Shown in pieces: positions 56,749 through 64,000 of a stretch of DNA of 64,000 bases (positions are counted from its first letter, which is position 1; every line of letters starts with the position of its first letter). The stretch is taken from NCBI GenBank assembly GCA_910586255.1, contig CAJUHR010000006.1:62001-126000 (forward strand). The letters are read 5' to 3'. This DNA is from an uncultured Lachnospiraceae bacterium. GTDB taxonomy: Bacteria; Bacillota; Clostridia; Lachnospirales; Lachnospiraceae. Both the position numbers and the translations under genes were made by a program. Below the pieces are notes generated by a model that was given only the letters and a program-made list of their open reading frames with translations, did no database searches and had not been told where the DNA came from.

Positions 56749-58926
56749 ATGAGTCAAGAATATGATGAGGAACTGAGGCGCCTGGAGCGCAAAAGCCGCA
56801 GAAATCCCAAAGCGGCGAGACAGGCGGCAGCAGAGAGACAGCCAGGTATGGCCCGGCAGTCATCTTCCGGGAGAGCCGGACGGTCAGGCGGGCTGAAGGT
56901 GATGAATGATGCCGCCATTCATCCTGTGGGAGGAAGAAACAGGGAGAGAACGTCCGCCTCCGGACGCCATGTGGCATCGCTGCAGACGGCGGCAGGCAGT
57001 CAGGCCGGCGGAGGACGGACCCGGACAGCCACAGGCAGCGGCCGCGCGGGGGGAAGCTTTCAGCAGAGAGAAAAGGACAATGCCAGGAGGAGAAGGCGCC
57101 GCAGAATCATCGGTATGATCATAGCGGAATGTTTTGCTCTGATATTTATTTTCGGCTACGGCTACGTGATCCGGCTTATGAATCAGGTGAAGCGCCCGGT
57201 GATTGATATGGAACAGGTGGAAAATCAGAACCTGGATGTGGTCACCAAGGAAAAGCTAAAGGGGTATTGGACCATTGCGGTTTTCGGCGTGGATGCCCGG
57301 GACAAGACGACCATAGAGAAGGATACCAATTCGGACGTAAATATTATCTGCAACATTAATCTGGAAACCGGAGAGATTAAGCTGGTATCTCTCTTTAGGG
57401 ATACCTACCTGAATATATCCAAGGAAGGCTCCTACAATAAGTTTAATCAGGCATATTTTGTGGGAGGGCCGGAACAGGCAATGTCGGCCTTAAATCGCAA
57501 TCTGGACTTAAACATCACGGACTATGTGACCTTTAACTGGAAGGCAGTGGCCGATGCCATCAATATTTTGGGCGGTGTGGATGTGGAGCTGAGCAAGGCG
57601 GAATTTTATTACATTAATTCCTTCATCACGGAGACCGTGAAGGCCACCGGAATCGGGTCCACCCAGTTAAGCCATGCAGGCATGAACCATTTAGACGGGG
57701 TTCAGGCGGTGGCCTACGGGCGGCTGCGTCTGATGGATACGGATTTTGCCAGGACGGAGCGGCAGAGAAAGGTGATAAAGCTGGCCTTTGAAAAGGCGAA
57801 AACAGCGGACTTTGAAACTCTTAACCGGGTGCTGGGCACCGTATTTCCTCAGATATCCACAAGCTTGTGGGTGGATGACATTTATATTACCCTGAAAAAT
57901 ATCAGTAAATATCACCTGGGGGAGACCATGGGATTTCCGGAGGCCCGGGGCGATGCGAAGATGGGTAAGAAGGGCGCCTGCGTGATTCCGCAGACCCTTG
58001 AGACCAATGTGATAAAGCTTCATCAGTTTCTCTTTGACACGGAGGACTATGCCCCCTCTGAGACGGTACAGAGTATCAGCAAAAGGATTGCAGCCGATTC
58101 GGGAATGTACAAGGAAGGCAATTATGTCAAGAGTGTGAACACGGACGGCGGTGTGATTCAGCCTCCCAAGACGACCGCGGCGCCGGAGACGGCCAAGACA
58201 ACCGAGGCGGAGGATGACGACCGGTATGAGTATATTTACGTACTCAATTCCAACGGGAAAAAGGTGAAGAAAAGGGTACCTCGGGAGACGGACGCGGACG
58301 GAGATTACGTGGAGCAGGAGACCGATGAGGACGGGATCGCCACAGGCTGGGCCTTAGATGAGGATGGAGAGCTGGTCCGCAGAAGAAGCACTACAAACGG
58401 CAGAGATCCTCTGGAGCCCACTGTGTCTGACAGGCCGGGCGGACGTCCCACAGAGGCGGAGACAGATGAGAACGGCGACCCGATCCAGCCGGAAGAAAAT
58501 ATTACCCGTCCGGGAGAGAGCGCCCCTGGGACCAATCCCGCCAGGCCAAATCCCCGTCCCACTGAGGGGACAGATTCTCAGCCGCCGGGTCTTTATCCCA
58601 CCACCGGGCAGACGGATCCATCCGGGCGGCCAATCGGCACAGAGCCGTCCCGGGGAGCCTTAGAGGGTCCGGGAAGCTCCGTGAGCACGGATCCTACCAG
58701 AAGCACCCAGGCAGTCAATCCCACACCGCAGCCGTCACCGGGAGGCAGCACCAATCCGGCGTCCCCCACGGCTGCGGATAACAGTAACGGTCCGGGAGGA
58801 GGCCAAAACTTCCCGGGAGTTTCCTCGCCTGGAGGAGGCGGGGGCTCCCCCATGGATATCGGCGCTCAGAGCCCGGGAGCCGGCAGCCAGAACGGAAGCG
58901 GCGTGGTCACAGGACCAGGACAATAA
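56749..58926 (+). CDS. LytR-CpsA-Psr (LCP) family glycopolymer ligase with long Pro/Gly/Ser/Thr tail
   Basis: 725 residues. A basic, disordered cytoplasmic N terminus of about 115 residues ends in an Arg cluster, then one membrane helix at about 120-142 (IIGMIIAECFALIFIFGYGY), then the LCP domain at about 175-350 with IAVFGVDARDKTTIEKDTNSD, LVSLFRDTYLNI, NKFNQAYFVGGPEQAM, LGGVDVEL and AVAYGRLRLMDTDFARTERQ (the Arg residues bind the lipid pyrophosphate). From about residue 440 the sequence is Pro/Gly/Ser/Thr/Asp-rich, low complexity, about 285 residues. LCP proteins move lipid-linked glycopolymers onto peptidoglycan, which fits its place at the end of the glycan locus. Confidence 0.93.
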   Translation: MSQEYDEELRRLERKSRRNPKAARQAAAERQPGMARQSSSGRAGRSGGLKVMNDAAIHPVGGRNRERTSASGRHVASLQTAAGSQAGGGRTRTATGSGRAGGSFQQREKDNARRRRRRRIIGMIIAECFALIFIFGYGYVIRLMNQVKRPVIDMEQVENQNLDVVTKEKLKGYWTIAVFGVDARDKTTIEKDTNSDVNIICNINLETGEIKLVSLFRDTYLNISKEGSYNKFNQAYFVGGPEQAMSALNRNLDLNITDYVTFNWKAVADAINILGGVDVELSKAEFYYINSFITETVKATGIGSTQLSHAGMNHLDGVQAVAYGRLRLMDTDFARTERQRKVIKLAFEKAKTADFETLNRVLGTVFPQISTSLWVDDIYITLKNISKYHLGETMGFPEARGDAKMGKKGACVIPQTLETNVIKLHQFLFDTEDYAPSETVQSISKRIAADSGMYKEGNYVKSVNTDGGVIQPPKTTAAPETAKTTEAEDDDRYEYIYVLNSNGKKVKKRVPRETDADGDYVEQETDEDGIATGWALDEDGELVRRRSTTNGRDPLEPTVSDRPGGRPTEAETDENGDPIQPEENITRPGESAPGTNPARPNPRPTEGTDSQPPGLYPTTGQTDPSGRPIGTEPSRGALEGPGSSVSTDPTRSTQAVNPTPQPSPGGSTNPASPTAADNSNGPGGGQNFPGVSSPGGGGGSPMDIGAQSPGAGSQNGSGVVTGPGQ

Positions 58927-58936
58927 AGGAAGAGAA

Positions 58937-58982
58937 AATATGCGGTTTCGGGAAGCTTCCCGGCAGCCGCATATTTTTTTCG
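58937..58982 (+). terminator. terminator of the LCP gene
   Basis: AATATGCGG (58937-58945) pairs with CCGCATATT (58967-58975), with an inner CGGGAA/TTCCCG pairing, followed by a run of T. Confidence 0.88.
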
Positions 58983-58983
58983 T

Positions 58984-59036
58984 TCACATTTAAATTATAA
59001 TTCTATCACAATTTCATCACAATTGGCGGGTATATT
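58984..59036 (+). promoter_or_regulatory. htrA control region with phased TCACA repeats
   Basis: ATCACAATT occurs at 59005-59013 and again at 59016-59024 (11-base period), and TCACATT lies 22 bases upstream at 58984-58990. A -10-like TATATT is at 59031-59036. Direct repeats one helical turn apart next to a promoter resemble OmpR-family response regulator sites. Confidence 0.5.
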
Positions 59037-59101
59037 GTAGCTATAAACAAAAAGAAATCCGGCAAATGATTTATAGAGAAATAAAAAAGGAGATTGTGAT
59101 T

Positions 59102-60499
59102 ATGTACGAGGATGAGAGAGATTTCAGGGAAGAGCATACAGAAGAGATCAGCGGAGGAATTGAGGATTCACAGGCAAGGCCCCGGGAGCAGTACAGCACG
59201 GATTATTATTATGGAACCCAATATAACCGGATGAATATGTCCCACATTCCGGAGGAACCGGCAAAGGGAGATAAAAAGAAGGGCTCCATAGCGGGAAAGG
59301 TGGCAGGTATTACGGCGGCTGCCCTGCTGTTTGGAACCGTGGCCGGCGGCACCATGTTTGGCGTTAACACGGCCGGGGAATATTTGAGAAAGCAGTATGG
59401 ACCTAAAGCGGAGAGCCATGCCAGCTTAGCAACCGTGGAGACACAGAAGGCTTTCGAGGCTCAGGCCCAGGCGGCTGATGTAACACCGGCGCTGCAGACG
59501 GATGTGTCTGCTATTGTGGAGGCATCCATGCCATCGGTGGTAGCCATCACCAACACCATGGTGTTAGAGCAGCGAACCTGGTTCGGAGGCAGTCAGAAAT
59601 ATGAGATTCCCAGCAGCGGATCGGGTATTATTGTGGGGCAGAATGATGATGAGCTTTTGATTGTCACCAACAATCACGTGGTGGAAGGCTCAAAGGAGCT
59701 GACAGTGACCTTTATCGATGAGGAGTCGGTGACAGCGGCTATTAAGGGCACGGATTCGGAGAGCGATCTGGCAGTGATTGCAGTACCCCTCTCAACCATT
59801 AAGGAAGAGACCATGGACAGTATCAAGGTAGCCACCATCGGAGATTCCGATGGACTGAAGGTGGGGCAGGGAGTGATTGCCATCGGCAATGCCCTTGGCT
59901 ATGGACAGTCGGTGACCGTAGGATATGTAAGCGCGCTGAACCGGGAGGTAAGATCTCAGGATTCGGTCAGCAGAAATCTTCTTCAGACTGACGCGGCCAT
60001 CAACCCCGGCAACAGCGGCGGCGCCCTGCTAAATATGAGGGGAGAGGTTGTGGGAATCAACGCGGCCAAGTATTCCTCCACAGAGGTGGAAGGGATGGGA
60101 TACGCCATTCCCATTTCCAAGGCCCAGGATATTATCAATGAGCTGATGAACCGGAAGACCCGGGTGGAGGTGGAAGAAGGAAAGAGGGGCTATATAGGCA
60201 TCCAGGGAACCAACATTGACGACATGGCAGCCGCCACATACGGTATGCCCAGAGGAATCTATGTGTATAAGATCATCGAGGACGGCGCGGCCGCAGCCTC
60301 CGATCTGCGGGAGAAGGACATCATCACCAAATTTGACGGACAGACAGTCCGGTCTATGGAGGATTTGCAGAAGATGCTTACCTACTATGAGGGAGGAAGC
60401 AGGGTGAATCTCACGGTGCAGTCTTTGGAAAACGGCGAGTATGTGGAGAGAACCGTGGAGATCACTTTGGGCTACAAACCAGCAGCTGAGACCAATTAA
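59102..60499 (+). CDS. htrA: HtrA/DegP-like membrane-anchored serine protease
   Basis: Quality-control protease/chaperone on the outer face of the membrane. 465 residues: acidic cytoplasmic tail of about 60 residues, one membrane helix (VAGITAAALLFGTVAGGTMFG), the trypsin-like domain with catalytic His192 (VTNNHVVEG), Asp222 (ESDLAVI) and Ser305 (NPGNSGGAL), then one PDZ domain (RGYIGIQGTNIDD ... DIITKFDGQTVRSMEDLQ). Start at ATG 59102 with AAGGAG about ten bases upstream. Phased TCACA repeats upstream suggest two-component control, as for the CssRS-regulated htrA genes of Bacillus. Confidence 0.94.
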   Translation: MYEDERDFREEHTEEISGGIEDSQARPREQYSTDYYYGTQYNRMNMSHIPEEPAKGDKKKGSIAGKVAGITAAALLFGTVAGGTMFGVNTAGEYLRKQYGPKAESHASLATVETQKAFEAQAQAADVTPALQTDVSAIVEASMPSVVAITNTMVLEQRTWFGGSQKYEIPSSGSGIIVGQNDDELLIVTNNHVVEGSKELTVTFIDEESVTAAIKGTDSESDLAVIAVPLSTIKEETMDSIKVATIGDSDGLKVGQGVIAIGNALGYGQSVTVGYVSALNREVRSQDSVSRNLLQTDAAINPGNSGGALLNMRGEVVGINAAKYSSTEVEGMGYAIPISKAQDIINELMNRKTRVEVEEGKRGYIGIQGTNIDDMAAATYGMPRGIYVYKIIEDGAAAASDLREKDIITKFDGQTVRSMEDLQKMLTYYEGGSRVNLTVQSLENGEYVERTVEITLGYKPAAETN

Positions 60500-60547
60500 A
60501 GCTTGCTTTTTTGGGAAAATAGAAATATAGTAGATACAGAAGCGGAT

Positions 60548-60589
60548 ACAAATACTCAGAGCACCTTTTAAGATGCTCTGAGTATTTGT
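60548..60589. terminator. 16-base perfect hairpin between htrA and clpX
   Basis: ACAAATACTCAGAGCA (60548-60563) pairs perfectly with TGCTCTGAGTATTTGT (60574-60589), ten-base loop. No T run of note follows (GCAGGTATG), so besides termination it may be a processing or regulatory stem in the clpX leader. Confidence 0.6.
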
Positions 60590-60621
60590 GCAGGTATGCG
60601 GAAAGAGAGAGGATTTTAAAA

Positions 60622-62076
60622 GTGGAAGAAAAGGACAGAGAAAACCAACAAGAGCTGCAGTCAGGGAGGGAAGACGGGGATACAAAAGATGAGCAGGAGT
60701 ATGAAAAAATCTGCTATATCTGCCGCCGGCCGGAGAGTAAGGCAGGAAATATGATTGTTATGCCCGGCAATATGTGCCTGTGTCACGATTGCATGCAAAA
60801 GGCCTTTGATTCGGTTATAGGGGGGAATATGGATCTGTCCAAGATCGATTTTTCTCAGCTTTCCGGAATGCCTTTTATGAATATGAATTTTGTTCCTCCC
60901 CAGAGGGGAGAAGGAGAGCCGCCTTCCATGCAGATTCCAAAAAGCCAGAAGGTGAAGAAGAGAAAGGCAGATGCCGGGCCGGGATTTGAGCTAAAAGATA
61001 TTCCGGCTCCTCATGAGATCAAACGCCGTTTAGATAAGTATGTAATCGGTCAGGAGCGGGCCAAGAAGGTGGTCTCTGTGGCTGTGTACAACCATTATAA
61101 GAGAGTGTACTCAGAGGGTATGAAAAAGGCCGGAAAGAAGGCGGATGATAAAGCGGAGGATGTGACCATAGAGAAATCCAATATTCTTATGATTGGTCCT
61201 ACAGGAAGCGGGAAAACCTATCTGGTGCGGACTTTGGCCAGGCTCTTGGATGTGCCGTTGGCGATTGCAGACGCTACTTCCCTGACAGAAGCAGGGTATA
61301 TCGGAGATGATATTGAGAGTGTGGTATCCAAGCTTTTGGCAGCAGCCGGCAATGATGTTGACCGGGCGGAGCACGGGATTATTTTTATTGATGAGATTGA
61401 CAAGATAGCGAAAAAGAGAGAGACCAACACCCGGGATGTAAGCGGGGAATCGGTTCAACAGGAGCTTTTAAAGCTGTTGGAAGGCAGCCGGGTGGAGGTT
61501 CCCGTAGGATCCAACCAGAAAAATGCCCTGACCCCTCTTAAAACAGTCAACACGGACCATATTCTTTTTATCTGCGGCGGAGCCTTTCCTGATTTGGAGC
61601 GGATTATACGGGAGCGGCTTAATAAAGCCTCCTCTATCGGATTTGGAGCGGAGCTTAAGGATAAATATCAGGAGGATCCCAATATCTTAAGTCATGTGAC
61701 CAACAAGGATTTAAGGGAATTTGGCATGATTCCGGAATTTTTGGGACGGCTTCCGGTAACGGTCACTTTGGAAAAGCTGACGAAAAATTTGCTGGTGCAG
61801 ATATTAAAGGAGCCGAGAAACGCTATACTGAAACAGTACGTCAGGCTTCTGGAGATGGATGAGGTGAAGCTGGTTTTTGAGGATGAAGCTCTGGAATGGA
61901 TTGCCCAGGAGGCTCTGACGCGCGACACGGGAGCCCGGGCTCTGCGGGCAATTTTAGAGGAATATATGCTGGATATTATGTATGAGATCCCGAAGGATCC
62001 CAATATCGGATCTGTGGTGGTGACCCGGCCATATTTGGAGAAACGCGGAGGTCCTCTCATTCAGATGCGGGGGTAG
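60622..62076 (+). CDS. clpX: ATP-dependent Clp protease ATP-binding subunit ClpX
   Basis: AAA+ unfoldase that feeds proteins to ClpP. About 484 residues, longer than the usual 410-430. The N-terminal zinc domain is present (ICYICRRPESKAGNM and CLCHDCMQKAF), followed by a Lys/Pro-rich linker that is longer than normal, then PAPHEIKRRLDKYVIGQERAK, Walker A GPTGSGKT (192-199), Walker B GIIFIDEIDKIA, the pore loop region EAGYIGDDIES and the IGFGAELKDK segment near the IGF loop that contacts ClpP. GTG 60622 is chosen: GAGAGGA lies nine bases upstream, and the in-frame opening to 60586 lies in the hairpin. No clpP or lon neighbour in the window. Confidence 0.94.
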   Translation: MEEKDRENQQELQSGREDGDTKDEQEYEKICYICRRPESKAGNMIVMPGNMCLCHDCMQKAFDSVIGGNMDLSKIDFSQLSGMPFMNMNFVPPQRGEGEPPSMQIPKSQKVKKRKADAGPGFELKDIPAPHEIKRRLDKYVIGQERAKKVVSVAVYNHYKRVYSEGMKKAGKKADDKAEDVTIEKSNILMIGPTGSGKTYLVRTLARLLDVPLAIADATSLTEAGYIGDDIESVVSKLLAAAGNDVDRAEHGIIFIDEIDKIAKKRETNTRDVSGESVQQELLKLLEGSRVEVPVGSNQKNALTPLKTVNTDHILFICGGAFPDLERIIRERLNKASSIGFGAELKDKYQEDPNILSHVTNKDLREFGMIPEFLGRLPVTVTLEKLTKNLLVQILKEPRNAILKQYVRLLEMDEVKLVFEDEALEWIAQEALTRDTGARALRAILEEYMLDIMYEIPKDPNIGSVVVTRPYLEKRGGPLIQMRG

Positions 62077-62078
62077 GC

Positions 62079-63800
62079 TCATCCCCGGTCCCGCAGAAAG
62101 CTCTGATAGAGATTCAGCGTGCCATAGCCCCATATGGGGTTGGGGTAGGTAAAAGACGGATTGCGGTCTGCCCCCCGGATCAACATGGAGGTAATGGCGG
62201 TGTTGCTTAATCCCAGATCATTGCCATTGGTAAAGCCCCAGGTGAACAGGTCAGCCACAGCCCCTGCCGTCACAGCCGCCGCCACCGAGGTGCCGGAGCG
62301 GTGGGTGAAGGAAAGCTCTGTTCCAAGGGAAGGTCCCTGGACATCCACCCCGGGGGCGGTCAGATCCGGCTTGACGCGTCCGCCAGGGGTATAGCCGCGG
62401 CTGCTGTGAATATAGATGCTGTTGTTTCCGTGATTATAGGCAGCTACCGTAAAGGGCATGTCGGCATTTCCGGGATCCATGACAGTGGTGCCCGGGTCAG
62501 GGCGGAGAAAGATTGTTTGGTCAGACAAAAAGCCATGCATGGGAAGCCATACATGGAAGCGTCCGGAAATAAATACAGTAGGATACACCCGAACCCGCCA
62601 GATCCCGGGAGCGGGGGTCTGAAAACGCATAAAAATTAGCTGGCTTCCGGAATCGCTCTCATAATTCTGGTAACTGACAGTCAGCACTGTGGAGTCTAAG
62701 CGGAAGGAAATGACGGTCTCCGCGTTTAAGTTTAAGGAGAGCCGATCGATCACTTCGCCGGAGGGAGATACCACACCGATTGTATAAAGCTCTGGTTCCC
62801 GGGCCCACAGCTCCATACAGAAGCCGGTTTCATCGGCGCCTACCCGCAGCTCAATATCTTCAAATTCCTGTTCCGGAGACATGCTTCCCATAAAGTGATG
62901 GTGATAGCCCACCTCGTTTCCGGCTCCGGCCACCACGGAAAGACCCAGATATCCATTGAGATTTTCTAATTGCTGGCTGAGAGGGCCTTTCCCTTCATGA
63001 CTTCCCTGGTTGGTGCCTACCCCCAGATAGATTACCAGCGGGATCTGCTTTTGTCCTGCCAGGCTTAAAAGAAAGCTGACAGCTGCCATGATATCATTTT
63101 CCTGAAAAACAGATTCCTTTGTATCTACCAGAAAGAAATCCCGCAAATACTGCTTTGCCGGTTTTAGCTTGACTACAGCCAGGGAAGCATTGGGGGCAGC
63201 TCCGGAAAAGGCAACTGGCCGGTCGATTCGGTTGCCGGCGGCAACCCCGGCCATGAAGGTACCGTGGCCGTCTGTGTCCCGGCTGGGGACCAGCTGATAA
63301 GGATCCGTGGAATTTAATGCTTCATTGATCTGCTCCTGGAAATAGACAGTCCCGAAAAATGGCTGGAAGCCGTTTATTTCCGGGGGAAATTCCTCTGAGA
63401 CAATGGACTGATCCCAGATGCTTAAGATACGGCTGGTGCCATCCGGATTTAGAAATAAGGGGTTTGTGTAATCGATTCCAGTGTCAATGATTCCCAGAAG
63501 CACACCTCGCCCATCGGCCTGAAGAGCCGGCTGGTCAAAGACAGGAAGGATGCCGCTGCTTTCCACAACGGAAGTGTCTAAAAGACCAAAAAGCTTGGGA
63601 ATACTGCTGTAGGGGTATCGGGAAAAACTTAAGGGAGCTGCATTGTCCCGAAGCGCGTAGATGACTGCAAAGCTACGGCTGACAAAATTGACACACTGAG
63701 TTTTGGCCAGATCGTAGAAGGATTCAAGGGAGCGGGGGGAATAGTGCAGGATAAAATCCATGTAGTCCTCAGAGGAGGGGGGATATTGGCAGGAAGGCAT
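62079..63800 (-). CDS. subtilisin-like S8 peptidase, Csp (germination protease) type
   Basis: 573 residues without signal peptide. All three catalytic residues are present: Asp106 (GIIDTGIDYTNP), His179 (DTDGHGTFMAG) and Ser505 (HRSGTSVAAAVTAG). A large beta insertion between His and Ser (about 300-460) and the opening SSEDYMDFILHYSPRS are typical of the clostridial CspA/B/C-like family, whose members process the cortex lytic enzyme or sense germinants. GGAGG lies five bases before ATG 63800; in-frame codons further upstream belong to no domain. Its stop lies two bases from the clpX stop with no terminator between. Role in germination is inferred from the family. Confidence 0.9.
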   Translation of the reverse strand: MPSCQYPPSSEDYMDFILHYSPRSLESFYDLAKTQCVNFVSRSFAVIYALRDNAAPLSFSRYPYSSIPKLFGLLDTSVVESSGILPVFDQPALQADGRGVLLGIIDTGIDYTNPLFLNPDGTSRILSIWDQSIVSEEFPPEINGFQPFFGTVYFQEQINEALNSTDPYQLVPSRDTDGHGTFMAGVAAGNRIDRPVAFSGAAPNASLAVVKLKPAKQYLRDFFLVDTKESVFQENDIMAAVSFLLSLAGQKQIPLVIYLGVGTNQGSHEGKGPLSQQLENLNGYLGLSVVAGAGNEVGYHHHFMGSMSPEQEFEDIELRVGADETGFCMELWAREPELYTIGVVSPSGEVIDRLSLNLNAETVISFRLDSTVLTVSYQNYESDSGSQLIFMRFQTPAPGIWRVRVYPTVFISGRFHVWLPMHGFLSDQTIFLRPDPGTTVMDPGNADMPFTVAAYNHGNNSIYIHSSRGYTPGGRVKPDLTAPGVDVQGPSLGTELSFTHRSGTSVAAAVTAGAVADLFTWGFTNGNDLGLSNTAITSMLIRGADRNPSFTYPNPIWGYGTLNLYQSFLRDRG

Positions 63801-63854
63801 AGGGCCTCCGTTTTTATCTTTTATAAGCAGAATATGACAGGATGGATGTATTTG

Positions 63855-63978
63855 GTTACTGTTCACAGCAACCTGCAAAAATCCATGAAAATCGCCTTCG
63901 GCGATGGGATTTTTGCTTTCTGGCCCAGTTTACCATACGGTCAGCTCAGTAAATGCGCAGACCTATCTGAACAGTAAC
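63855..63978. repeat. dispersed intergenic repeat, copy I (complete element with 11-base inverted ends)
   Basis: GTTACTGTTCA (63855-63865) and TGAACAGTAAC (63968-63978) are perfect inverted repeats bounding 124 bases. Inside is a small hairpin ATCGCC-TTC-GGCGAT (63891-63905) followed by TTTTT, then the segment matching copy A (63929-63964). It has the look of a small palindromic mobile element. It lies upstream of the subtilase gene. Confidence 0.75.
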
Positions 63979-64000
63979 TGTATTTGACCATTGTCTCTTA

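Noticed and set aside
1..64000. tRNA, rRNA, CRISPR arrays, prophage or IS elements
   Set aside because: No cloverleaf-like genes, regularly spaced repeats, phage structural genes or transposases were seen in any gap; the gaps are short and hold promoters, terminators and the dispersed repeat.

Overview
The window is a stretch of chromosome from a spore-forming Clostridia of the Lachnospiraceae type (Clostridium cluster XIVa-like). The call rests on strong AGGAGG-type ribosome sites, a moderately high G+C content, sporulation genes (spoIIID, yabP, yabQ, a short spoIIE, a CotS-like kinase, a Csp-like subtilase), a type III glutamine synthetase, and the Firmicute gene order mazG-hup-rqcP-yabP-yabQ-divIC-spoIIE-tilS-hpt-ftsH. 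The genus cannot be fixed from sequence reading alone. I found no tRNA, rRNA, CRISPR array, prophage or insertion sequence.

Layout. 1-7.7 kb: amino acid biosynthesis (3' part of leuB, ilvD, ilvB, serC, serA, a DUF1015 gene). 7.7-13 kb: spoIIID with a sigma-E promoter, an aldehyde dehydrogenase, a decayed iron-dependent alcohol dehydrogenase, a PrcB-like lipoprotein, a tiny iron-regulated FeoB-associated protein, a ChW/NodB deacetylase. 13-21 kb: CotS-like kinase, phosphohexomutase, threonine synthase, aldolase, glutamine synthetase III. 21-26 kb: a class A PBP with a small membrane gene, and murC. 25.9-30.3 kb: a cluster of tandem DnaA boxes, then dnaD-like and dnaC-like primosome genes, prs and lepB. 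30.5-33.5 kb: a nucleotidyltransferase and an isoamylase-like protein that has lost its catalytic residues. 33.5-41.4 kb: the mazG-to-ftsH block. 41.4-45.3 kb: a candidate C-rich small RNA, an intact GH13 amylase, a secreted cell-wall-binding repeat protein. 45.6-58.9 kb: a surface-glycan locus (ThDP enzyme, two SDR sugar enzymes, a C-methyltransferase, three GT2 proteins, a WbaP-type initiating transferase, an LCP attachment protein). 59-64 kb: htrA, clpX and a Csp-like subtilase.

How it fits together. Most genes are housekeeping and co-oriented, with short gaps or small overlaps that indicate operons. The glycan locus can be read as a pathway: a branched or C-methylated nucleotide sugar is made, assembled on undecaprenyl phosphate, then attached to peptidoglycan by the LCP protein; flippase, polymerase and sugar dehydratase genes are not in the window. 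The most unusual signals are the tandem DnaA boxes before the primosome genes, the catalytically dead isoamylase-like protein, the C-rich small RNA candidate, a dispersed intergenic repeat family carrying TGAAC-N-GTTAC-like ends, and the branched-sugar gene set with its enlarged ThDP enzyme.
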